The translations under genes and the position numbers were made by a program. 64,000 nt of DNA from Serripes groenlandicus (lineage: Eukaryota > Mollusca > Bivalvia > Cardiida > Cardiidae). The stretch covers positions 12,376,018 through 12,440,017 of the forward strand of contig JASEVX010000003.1 in the NCBI GenBank assembly GCA_031761405.1. Reading direction: 5' to 3'. The notes under the pieces were generated by a model. It saw nothing but the letters and a program-made list of their open reading frames with translations. It was not told where the DNA came from and did not search any database. This document shows positions 1 to 10,800 of the stretch, piece after piece; within the stretch, counting starts at the first letter, position 1, and every line of letters starts with the position of its first letter.

Positions 1-590
1 GGAGATGATATTGTGTATGTGTTTGTGTATACATTGACAGAGATGGTATTGTGTATGTCTTTGTGTATACATTGAAAGAGATGATATTGTGTATGTGTTT
101 GTGTATACATTGACGGAGATGATATTGTGTATGTGTTTGTGTATACATTGACAGAGATGGTATTGTGTATGTCTTTGTGTATACATTGAAAGAGATGATA
201 TTGTGTATGTGTTTGTGTATACATTGACGGAGATGATATTGTGTATGTGTTTGTGTATACATTGACAGAGATGGTATTGTGTTTGTGTATACATTGACAG
301 AGATGGTATTGTGTATGTCTTTGTGTGTACATTGACAGAGATGGTATTGTGTATGTCTTTGTGTATACATTGACAGAGATGGTATTGTGTATGTCTTTGT
401 GTATACATTGACAGAGATGGTATTGTGTTTGTGTTTGTGTATACATTGACAGAGATGGTATTGTGTATGTGTTTGTACATTGACAGATATGGTATTGTGT
501 ATGTCTTTGTGTGTACATTGACAGAGATGATTTTGTGTATGTCTTTGAGTATACAATCACAGAGCTGGTATTGTGAAAGTGTTTGTGTTT
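1..590 (+). repeat. 38-bp minisatellite derived from the TYW1 exon A splice acceptor
   Basis: About 15 tandem units of roughly 38 bp run from the window edge to about 590. Each unit reads like acattgacag followed by agatggtattgtgtatgt. The real exon A junction at 1612-1640 reads attgacag then GGAGATGATACTGTGTGTG, so each unit equals the last bases of the intron plus the first bases of the exon. Some units keep the acceptor AG (gacag, gaaag); others have lost it (gacgg). The array starts before base 1, so its full size is unknown. It runs straight into a decayed exon copy. Confidence 0.85.
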
Positions 591-740
591 ACATTTAAAT
601 ACTGACATACAAGGTTGGCAAATCAACCAACAGTAATCCATTGTTTTGTAAACAGTTGTCCAACTTTACCTCAGAAAAAGCAATATCCAAAACAGACGAT
701 ATCTCATCTGGTAGACAATCACGTTGTGTAATCAGAGGAC
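555..740 (+). pseudogene. decayed duplicate of TYW1 flavodoxin exon A
   Basis: This segment aligns without gaps to exon A: over the 40 bases beginning at tggca in each copy, 27 match. The translation from about 606 begins TYKVGKSTNS and continues NPLFCKQLS, against [10 protein letters not shown] and AAWFCKWLE in the true exon, with T, Y, G, S, F, C, K and L in register. The upstream half (VKVFVFTF) lies in another frame, and a stop sits between the halves, so this copy cannot encode a working domain segment. It directly follows the acceptor-derived minisatellite, which suggests an exon duplication whose 5' edge then expanded. Confidence 0.6.
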
Positions 741-758
741 TATATAAGGGCGAGTTAA

Positions 759-985
759 CCCTTTCCCTCATACGACAATTCTGTAGCAGACGACTTTGAA
801 CGTATTTTGTCAAAACATAGAAAATCTCCATAATTGAATGGATAACCTGTCCTATGACAAAAAGGAGAAAACATTGTGGCAAAAGGAGAAATTGCACGTT
901 TTGTGCAATTTCTTCTTTTGTCACTATGTTTTCAAAAAGCCGTCTGCTGCAGAGGAGTCGGAAAGTGTCTATATGAGGGAAAGGG
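759..985. mobile_element. MITE-A, full copy with TTAA target duplication
   Basis: A 227-bp foldback element flanked by TTAA at 755-758 and 986-989. Its ends are inverted: ccctttccctcat on the left and atgagggaaaggg on the right. Inside lie inverted tctgcagcagac-type blocks and a central palindrome around gagaaattgcacg. TTAA duplication plus CCC-starting ends is the signature of piggyBac transposases. It encodes no protein, so it must be moved by an enzyme encoded elsewhere. Several short apparent reading frames here only reflect the palindrome. Confidence 0.85.
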
Positions 986-1154
986 TTAATTCCTCTTTCC
1001 CCACAATATCTTTCTTATTACACAACTAAACCCTATGTTTTTGGTACTCAAAAGAACCCACAACATGGCTGTTTGAGTGTCAGATGAGGGTTTTAAAATA
1101 TGAAAAATGCCCCTTTATACACAAACAGCTCAGATGTAATTCATCACCTCTTTC

Positions 1155-1316
1155 AGAGCTCTAGATAAGGGCGCCTTGCATGGTCTATTATTCTTATTTG
1201 ACCCTCTAACCCTATGGTGTGGGTACCTACACCATGGGGTTTGCTTTAATAATAAGAGAGAAATTGTGGGAAAAAGAGCAGAATACCCCACCCCTCCTTA
1301 TCTTGACCTCAGCTCT
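1155..1316. mobile_element. MITE-B copy
   Basis: A foldback element beginning agagctctagataagg and ending in the inverted form (ccttatcttgacctcagctct-like). The centre holds the mirrored motifs ctatggtgtgggtacc and ggtacctacaccatggg. Related copies occur near 12121, 32284, 37943, 43155 and 48870. Superfamily is not clear from the ends. Confidence 0.7.
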
Positions 1317-1350
1317 TTCTTTTGAGATGCAGTGTATAAACCCAGACCAC

Positions 1351-1604
1351 GTATCGAGGGCTTGGCGTGAAACAATCGTAACTTAAAACCTATTTTGAAA
1401 ACCGTGGTTTAGGGGCAATTTTGACCCTTTTGTAAACAATGAAAATTTAGGTGCCATTGCTCAGAACGAGCAATGGCACCTAAATTTCCATTGTTTACCA
1501 AGAAAAATGATTTAACGCTTATAAAGACTTCATGGCGAGGTGATTAACCTTGGTAAAAATAATACCAATTTTAGTTACAACTGTTTCTCACCAAGCCCTC
1601 GATA
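1351..1604. mobile_element. MITE-D, intact copy ending 17 nt before exon A
   Basis: A 254-bp foldback element with ends tatcgagggcttggcgtgaa and its inverse near tcaccaagccctcgata. At 1443-1487 it contains a perfect 20-bp hairpin with a 5-base loop (gctc-agaac-gagc). It ends 17 nt before the 3' splice site of TYW1 exon A, so the branch point of that intron must be in or at the edge of the MITE. A second copy (12403-14435) is split by later insertions. Confidence 0.8.
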
Positions 1605-1621
1605 TCATTTAATATTGACAG

Positions 1622-1813
1622 GGAGATGATACTGTGTGTGTATTTATAACATCAACATACGAGGATGGCACTCCCCCCGACAGTGCTGCATGGTTCTGTA
1701 AATGGCTAGAGGAGACCTCAACAGATTTTAGAGTGGCAAAAACACTTCTTAAAAATCTCCAGTATTGTGTGTTTGGTTTGGGAAACTCCGAGTACCGGGA
1801 TAATTATAATGTT
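1622..1813 (+). CDS. TYW1: TYW1 exon A (flavodoxin-like domain)
   Basis: Acceptor attgacag, donor gtgagt; 64 codons, phase 0 at both ends. It encodes [11 protein letters not shown], then FCKWLEE and [11 protein letters not shown]. These are the two FMN-binding loop regions of the flavodoxin fold that supplies electrons to the radical-SAM cluster. The alternative of reading past the donor reaches a stop at 1882. The acceptor is the sequence copied many times at 1-590. Confidence 0.9.
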
Positions 1814-4800
1814 GTGAGTAGCTTCAATTGCAGATATATTCTGATTCATTTGCAGCAGACGTCTTTTGAAAACATTTCGTAAAAGAAGTAATCTTGTTTG
1901 AAAAACATGGCTGCCAGCGGCTGGGCTGTTTTGCCTTAATATATATGGCTAAAGTGAAAACTTAAAAAATCTTCTCCTCCGAAAGTATGTCACCAATTTC
2001 CAAATAATTTTGTAGAAATGTTCCTAGGGTAATCCTTTATTAGATGTTTTGAGGAAAATTTTCTAACATCCTAGGGACGTCACTTTTAGTTTTACTGTAT
2101 TCTGAAGAAAAAAAGTTGGGCTATTGTGTACCTTTGGTCCAAACCTTTGAAGGTGCTGAACTCCAGATGGATATTAAAATTTTGAAATGTTGAAACAACA
2201 CATTAAGTAATAAATAATTTAAAACAATTTTGGTAGTAAATGTTGAAAAACAGTTATTTGAAAGTCAAGAAAATGTACAAAATTTTCATGAATGGGTATG
2301 TAAAAATGAAGCATAAATAAACAATTAATATTTAGATCTTTATTGTACTTGAAAGTGAAATTATTACCAGGGCTGTACAAAAAACAAATTCACCCACTTG
2401 TCCAGGACAAGTGACTTTCAGAATGCCACTTGTCCTGCTAAGATTCTCACTTGTCCCACTTTTCTGCACACCAAGTTTAACATGCGACATAATCGAAAAG
2501 AGATTATTTTTCACTAGGTTATTTGAAATATTCTGCATAAAATGTATGTATGTGTGGATAAAAATCCATATTTACAAAAGATTCAAAAGCTATTGACAGA
2601 AATGTTAAACTTGAGACAACATAATCAAATGATGCAATAGCACTTTTCAAATTGAAGATAACAAAATAATAAGGTCACCGATTTAGGTCCCTCACCGAAA
2701 CAGGGCAGTGTTCGATACGAGGGTCAGTTTTACAAAGAAAGACATATTAAATAAATTCAATTTTATTAACCAAAAGTCAAATTTATCAGGTTCAATGTAG
2801 TTATTAAATCAAAAAATATTGTCAAAAAAATGAAAGACAACAAAACGTTAAATTTGTTTCATGTGTTGCGGTCAATCTCATTAAAATCATCTCCTATTAA
2901 TGCGACGCATTTACATTTAGTCAGATCGTGTACTTTAGTCAGATTGGTGTTGTGGTATTCGCAACATAGCCGCCATTTTGATGATTGCGCAATGTTAATC
3001 ATGGTTCCCTACTTTGAGAATTAGAAATCGGTAAACAGCGTTGAATGTAAACATCGGGGTTGTCGCGAATGTCATTCACCCAATTTCTCATTTCATCCAA
3101 TGAAATCGCAACTATTAAGTCATATGATGTTTTTCCTGCCGGATATCTAGACCATGTGCGAATATGGGTCAGATCTAAACCAAGATTACTAAGCCAAATT
3201 GAATTGAATTCTTGTAAACACTTGTATTAATTAGCTTACCTGACTGCAAAATGAGTTAATAGGGATTGACTATTTGGAAGGCAGGGTCATCATGGTCCTC
3301 TTGTTCTATATATCTACAAATCAGCAAGCTTTATTAGAGGTAATTTAGGCCCTGCACTGTCGGTGGCCATTTTTGCCAAACGCACAAATTAAATTGCAAA
3401 AGTTTTATTTCGATTTGCGAAAATGAATGGCGATAACTTTTCATGCTCTCGGGGTTGGATGTTAATTACCCCTTTCCCTCATACGATAATTCTGCAGCAG
3501 ATGACTTTGAACATATTTTGTTAGAAAATAGAAAATCTATGACTAAAAGTGGAAAACATTGTGACAAAAGGAGAAATTGCTGGTTTTGAGCAATTTCTTC
3601 TTTTGTCACTATGTTTTCAAAAAGCTGTCTACTAGAGAGGCGTCAGGAAGCGTCTATATTAGGGAAAGGGTTCAAAGATGGTTCATCTTTGGTTTTTCGC
3701 CAATATGTAAATCAAATTGATGTTCCCTTTGCCCGTAATCCGGGTACCAGTCTGGCTTGCAGTTTATGTAAATAGAAGTACACAAGGTTATCCGATAATT
3801 GAAGAGCGGCATATTGATTAACATTAATTAAGACCTACAGTTAAACCATTTAATTAGTTATACAGGATTAATTTCAAATATAAATTAGCGAATAATTTCT
3901 TTTTGAGTTTGTCAGTCTCATTCTGAGCACCAATAGGGGAATGCTATAACACAGGAGCCCATAACAAGTCAACTCTAATGCACAAGTATTAAATATTAGG
4001 GTTAAAATTGCCTAACTATCCTTTACTTGATTATTGCTTTTGGTTTGTAATGAAACAATGGACAATTTTATCTGACTTTCAAGTCTACCTGTTTTCAATT
4101 TGTATTTGTAATATATTGTCTTTATAAAACTTATTCTTGATGAGTCTTGGACTGGATTATAGCGGTATACGTAACATGACCTGTCATCATATTTCAACTT
4201 CCATTTTCTCTACACTGAAAATTTTATATAATTTTTTGCCTTGGAAATTGTATATCAATCTTGTAAAATAATTCTATCTTATGTTTTTTAAGTCAAACTT
4301 AAACTATCACTTGACTAAATAGACATCGAAACATATGCAGTGTAGTTATTATTTAGATTTTTGAATAGTAAGTCGTTTTAATGGAGGCAAACAAAGGAAA
4401 CAATATTTGCTGCAAGTTGTAAACGATTTGGCTTTCAATGGCTATTGAATTATTTTGCTCTCGTGTACAAAAAGTGGCGAAAACTTTACAAATTTGGCGT
4501 AAAGATTTTTTAACCCAGTGCTGACCCTGGTTAATTTTGTTCTATATATCTACAGATTGGTAAGAGAGTTGACAAATGGCTCCATGATTTATCAGCCAGG
4601 AGGATCATGCCGGTAGGACAAGGGGACGAGGATGTTGTAAACAGTCGTCATGGAGGTAAGTGCTTCTTTCCAACAAACACATGCCTTTATTAAATAATCT
4701 GCAGCAGACAAGTTTTGTTAACATTGTGATAAAAATAGCAAATCTTACGATGAGAAGAATTTGGTTTTGTCACTATTTTCACTATTTTCAGCTTTGCTGA

Positions 4801-7800
4801 TTATTATGTCTACCCCCATACATGGGTTTTTGCCCGTTCCGTCCGTCCTTCCGTCTGTCACACTTGTTTCCGCTCAATAACTGAAGAACGCTTGGGTGTA
4901 GTAACTTCATACTTGGTATGCAGCTTTGTCATGACCAGTAGCTGACCCCTATTGATTTTGATAACAGAAGGTCAAAGGTCAAGGTCATGGTGACCTTGTG
5001 AGGTAAAAAATGGTTTCCGCTCAATAACTGAAGATTGCTTTGGCCGAGGAACTCCATACTTGGTATGCAGGTTGGCCATGCCCAGTAGAAGACCCCTTTT
5101 GATTTTAAAGTCAAGGTCACAGTGACCTTGAGCTGAAAGGTCACAGTGACAATGAGCTGAAAAATTGTTTTTGCTTGGGCCCAGGAACTTTATACTTGGT
5201 GTGCAGGTTGGTCACCACCAGCAAATGACCCCTATTAATTTTAAGATCACTAGGTCAAAGGTCAAGGTCACAGTGGTCAAGGTCACGTCTGTCACACTTG
5301 TTTCCGCTCAATAACTGTAAAACGCTTGGGCGTAGGAACTTCATACTTGGTATGCAGGTTGGTCATGACCAGTAGATGACCCCTATTGATTTTGATGTCA
5401 GAAGGTCGAGGGTCAAGGTTATGGTGACCTTGTGAGGTAAAAAATGGTTTCTGCTCTATAACTGAAGAATGCTTAGGCCGAGGAACTTCATACTTGGTAT
5501 GCATGTTGGTCATGACCAGTAGATGACCCCTATTGATTTTGATGTCAAAAGGTCAAGGTCATGGTGACCTTGTGAGGTAAAAAATGGTTTCCGCTCAATA
5601 ACTGAAGAACGCTTGTGCCAAGGAACTCCAAACTTGGTATGCAGGTTCGCCTTGCCCAGTAAAAGACCCCTTTTGATTTTGTTTCACAGTGACAATGAGC
5701 TGAAAAATTGTTTTTGCTTAATAACTAGAATGCTTTGACCATGGAAGTTAATACTTGGTGTGCAGGTAGGTCATCACCAGCAGATGACCCCTATTGATTT
5801 TGAGGTCACTATGTTAAAGATCAAGGTCATGGTTACCTTTAGCTGAAAAATGGTTTTCGCTCAATAACTAAAGATTTCTTATGTCGAGGAACTTCATACC
5901 TGGTGTGCAGGTTGGTCCTAACCAGAAGATAACCTTTATTGAATTTGTTTGATTTTGAGGTCACTTGGTGTGCAGGTTGGTCCTTACCTGTAGATGACTC
6001 CTATTGATTTTGATGTCAGTAGGTCAAAGGTCAAGGTCAAGGTGACCTTGGGCTGGAAAATGGTCAAAGGTCAAGGTCACAGTAACAATGAGCTGAAACA
6101 TTGTTTTTGCTTAATAACTAGAATGCTTTGGCCATGGAAGTTAATACTTGGTGTGCAGGTTGGTCCTAACCTGTAGATGACTCCTATTGATTTTGATGTC
6201 AGTAGGTCAAAGGTCAAGGTCGCGGTGACCTTGGGCTGAAAAATGGTTTTCGCTCAATAACTAAAGATTTCTTATGTCGAGGAACTTCATACCTGGTGTG
6301 CAGGTTGGTCCTAACCAGAAGATAACCTTTATTGAATTTGTTTGATTTTGAGGTCAAATTGGTGTGCAGGTTGGTCCTAACCTGTAGATGACTCCTATTG
6401 ATTTTGATGTCAGTAGGTCAAAGGTCAAGGTCGTGGTGACCTTGGGCTGGAAAATGGTTTCCACTCAATAACTGAAGATTGCTTGGGCCCAGGAACTTGG
6501 TGTGCAGGTTGGTCACCACCAGCAAATGACCCCTATTGATTTTGAGGTCACTAGGTCAAAGGCCAAGGTCATGGTAACCTTCAGCTGAAAAATGGTTTCT
6601 GCTCAATAACTGAGGATTGTCACTGTTGCTTCATCTCCAGTCCAAAACTACAAAATTCATCTCCATCATTTCTTTTCCTCCCCTACGACCACACAAATGG
6701 GGAGACAAGCGCTTTTTCAAAAAAGCAATCTCTAGTTTATACTTACTTTTATAGGCATTTTCCATATTTTTGCTTAGATGTTTACGAAATCGTTTGCTTA
6801 AGATTTGTTGTATGTGGGAAATGGTTGAAGTTACTTAGGTCAGGTGAGAGCAACAGGGCCTCTTGGCACTCTTGTTAACCCTTATCCGCTTGTTGACACT
6901 TTTTTTCCAAGGCCTCTGCAGCAGACGACTTTCGAAATCATAATGGCAAAAGGAGATATTGCTCATAATGAGCAATTTCCCATTTGTCACAAAGTATACT
7001 ACTCTATTAAAAAATGAAACATTCCGGTCTATAGATTGGCGATGTCGGTCCGTCTGTCTGTCTGTCTGTCCAACATTTTGGTTAAAATTTCAGGTTGAGG
7101 CAAAATCTCAGCACTGGAAAGGGTTACAAACTTGAAACTTTGCCTGAAGGTAACCAGTAACAAGTTTTATTGATTTCTATGGTTACTTTGGTTACTTTGA
7201 CCTTGACCTTGGTTTGTCGATTTTCAAGGTCATATTGCCGACAATCTGGCCTTACCGTCTTCAGCGGTTTCTTGTTGTCTACATGTTTTCAAAATCAGAT
7301 ATGTTGTATGTTGGAAAGGGTTAAATATCTTCTGCTTGTGAGGCTACTATCTGTATCAAGGAAAGGTAGAAATACCATTTTAACTTCTACCCTGACAGGG
7401 ATAGATGAGGACTTTAGAGCCTGGAGGAAAATATTCTGGAGAAAAGCAGGTCCTCTTCTAACAGGAAGGAAGACCCAATCCTATGTGAACGCTGGAAAGA
7501 AAACCGATTGTAAGGATGGTGATAAATGTGGCGGGAAATGTAAATGTAAGGAAGATGAAGGACAGTGTTCGAGTGGGGAGGAAAAGGAGGAAGAAGAAGA
7601 GGTAATGATTGACGGATTAACAAGGCTCTCTGTTTCAGACAGCTCTCAAACATTGTGAGAAAAAGAGGCAGTATTCACAATTAACTATTTCTTCCTTTCT
7701 CACAGTACCTCACGATCCATTGCAATATTATATTAAAAAACGGATCGTATTATAGTTTTACCTGCGGCGTACGGGCGGCGTCCAGTATGTTGTCAGCTCA

Positions 7801-10800
7801 ATAACTTTAGAAGCCTTTGTCCAATCATCACCATACTTGGTCAGAATGTGTATTGGGATAATATATCGGACCAGTTTGATAACTAGCCATATCGCTTTAG
7901 TCAATCAAGAGTTATCGTCCTTTAATTATAGAAATTACCCAAAATTGGTCTTGTCAGCTCAATAACTTTAGAAGCCTTTGTCTAATCATCACCAAATGTA
8001 GTCAGAATGTGTTTTGGCATAATATGTCGGACAAGTTCGATAACTAGCCATATCGCTTTTAATAGTCAATCAAGAGTTATCACCCTTTAATTATAGAAAT
8101 TACCTAAAAATGGTCTTGTCAGCTCAATAACTTTAGAAGCCTTTGTCCAATCATCACCAAATTTAGTCAGAATGTGTATTGGCATAATATCTCAGACGAG
8201 ATTGATAACTAGCCATATCGCTTTAGTCGATTGAGAGTTATCGCTCTTTAATTATAGAAATTACCTAAAATTGGTCTTGTCAGCTCAATAACTTTAAAAG
8301 CCTTTATCCAATCATCACCAAATTTGGTCAGAATGTGTACTGGCATAATATCTCGGACAAGGTCGATAACTAGCCATATCGCTTTAGTCAATTGAGAGTT
8401 ATCGCTCTTTAATTATAGAAATTACCTAAAATTGGTCTTGTCAGCTCAATAACTTTAGGAGCCTTTGTCCAATCATCACCAAATTGGTCAGAATGTGTAT
8501 TGGCGTAATATCTCAGACAAGTTCGATAACTAGCCATATTGCTCCAGTCGATAGAGAGTTATTGACCTTTAATTATAGAAATTACCTAAAATTGGTCTTG
8601 TCAGCTAAATAACTTGTGAAGCCTTTATCCGATCATCACCAAATTTAGACAATATGTTGACGGGCAGAATATCTTGGTCAGGTTTGATAACTTACAACGT
8701 TATCTTAGTCACTACACAATTATGTCTCTCGAAATGGCCAAAACTGTACTTACAGTGTCCGCTCTCTAAGTTTGGCTGATGTACATAGAGAATAATAGGT
8801 TGGTGCCGTGGATTGAGAAAGTTTATCTGGCAAGGCGGAGTAATTTATCGGGTGAGCCGAAGGCGAATCCGATAAATTACGGTGCCGAGCCAGATAAACT
8901 TTCTCAATCCACAGCACCAACCTATTATTCTATTTATCCTGTCACATTTTTTTTTTATTTTTATGGCAGCTTTAAAAATATGTAACTTACTGAATTACAT
9001 CCCTTTCATTGTGACGTCATGTTTCATAAATAAACAGCAGCCATTCGTGATAGATGCGCTGAAAGAAATAGTTCTCAAAATTCTAACAAAATACAACACA
9101 AAAAACAGCTATCTTCACGAATATTGTATTCACAAATGAGAAGTTTATCGACGATATTTGCTGTTTTTATCGATTAAAGTTGGAATTTACAGCGACGCTT
9201 GCTAAAAAAAGTAGTCCCGGATAGCAGATGCCCGCAAGCTTATCATGTGACCAACTGACGTATATCAAAATAAATATACGGCACCCTGTTATCGGGTCGA
9301 AATAGCTACACGTGACAGGATAAAACCAATTATCACTATACTTGGTCTCAAAAAAACAGGACGGGCGTATTTTGTGACATTTGGTGCTCTTGTTGAAATT
9401 GGAAGTCCTTAAAATTATCATGCTATCAAGTGAGATTGATTGATCTGTGGTGTGTGTGTGAGTTAAATTTTAATCCTCTACAGTAGACATTGATTGGTGT
9501 GTGTGAGAGAGATAGAGAGTTTTTAATCCTCTACAATTGACATTGATCTGTGGTGTGTGAAAGAGAGAGAGAGTTAAATCCTCTACAGTTGACATTGATC
9601 TGTGGTGTGTGAGAGAGAGAGAGTGTAATCCTCTACAGTAAACATTGATCTGTGGTGTGTGTGAGAGAGATAGAGACTCATTAGAGAGTGTAATCCTCTA
9701 CAGTAGACATTGATCTTTGGTGTGTGTGAGAGAGATAGAGACTCATTATAGTGTAATCCTCTACAGTAGACATTGATCTGTGGTGTGTGTGAGAGAGATA
9801 GATAGTTTAATCCTCTACAGTAGACACTGATCTGTGGTGTGTGAGATAGAGAGTTTAATCCTCTAAAGTAGACATTGATCTGTGGTTTGTGAGATAGAGA
9901 GTTTAATCCTCTACAGTAGACATTGAACTAGTTTGTGAGAGATAGAGATTTTAATCTTCTACAGTAGACATTGATCTTTGGTGTGTGTGAGAGAGATAGA
10001 GACTCATTATAGTGTAATCCTCTACAGTAGACATTGATCTGTGGTGTGTGTGAGAGAGATAGATAGTTTAATCCTCTACAGTAGACACTGATCTGTGGTG
10101 TGTGAGATAGAGAGTTTAATCCTCTAAAGTAGACATTGATCTGTGGTTTGTGAGATAGAGAGTTTAATCCTCTACAGTAGACATTGAACTAGTTTGTGAG
10201 AGATAGAGATTTTAATCTTCTACAGTAGACATTGATCTTTGGTGTGTGTGTGAGAGATAGAGAGTTTAATCCTCTACAGTAGACATTGATCTTTGGTGTG
10301 TGTGTGAGAGATAGAGAGTTTAATCCTCTACAGTAGACATTGATCTTTGGTGTGTGTGTGTGAGAGATAGAGAGTTTAATCCTCTACAGTAGACATTGAT
10401 CTGTGGTGTGTGTGTGTGAGAGATAGAGAGTTTAATCCTCTACAGTAGACATTGATCTTTGGTGTGTGTGTGTGAGAGATATAGAGTTTAATCCTCTACA
10501 GTAGACATTGATCTTTGGTGTGTGTGTGAGAGATAGAGAGTTTAATCCTCTAAAGTAGACATTGATCTGTGATTTGTGTGAGATAGAGATTTTAATCCTC
10601 TAAAGTAGACATTGATCTGTGGTTTGTGTGAGATAGAGATTTTAATCCTCTACAGTAGACATTGATCTGTGGTTTGTGTGAGATAGAGATTTTAATCCTC
10701 TACAGTAGACATTGATCTTTGGTGTGTGTGTGAGAGATAGAGAGTTTAATCCTCTGCAGTAGACATTGATCTGTGGTTTGTGTGAGATAGAGATTTTAAT

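Noticed and set aside
838..1029. Open frames inside MITE-A copies (here and at 16432, 20397, 49572 and others) encoding similar short peptides
   Set aside because: They recur in every young MITE-A copy with the palindrome, start and end outside any conserved signal, and match no family. They reflect repeat sequence, not genes.
7170..7398. Upstream extension of TYW1 exon C in the same open frame
   Set aside because: The extra sequence is tandem-core and MITE-A repeat, has no similarity to TYW1, and the acceptor cctgacag at 7391-7398 joins exon B in phase.
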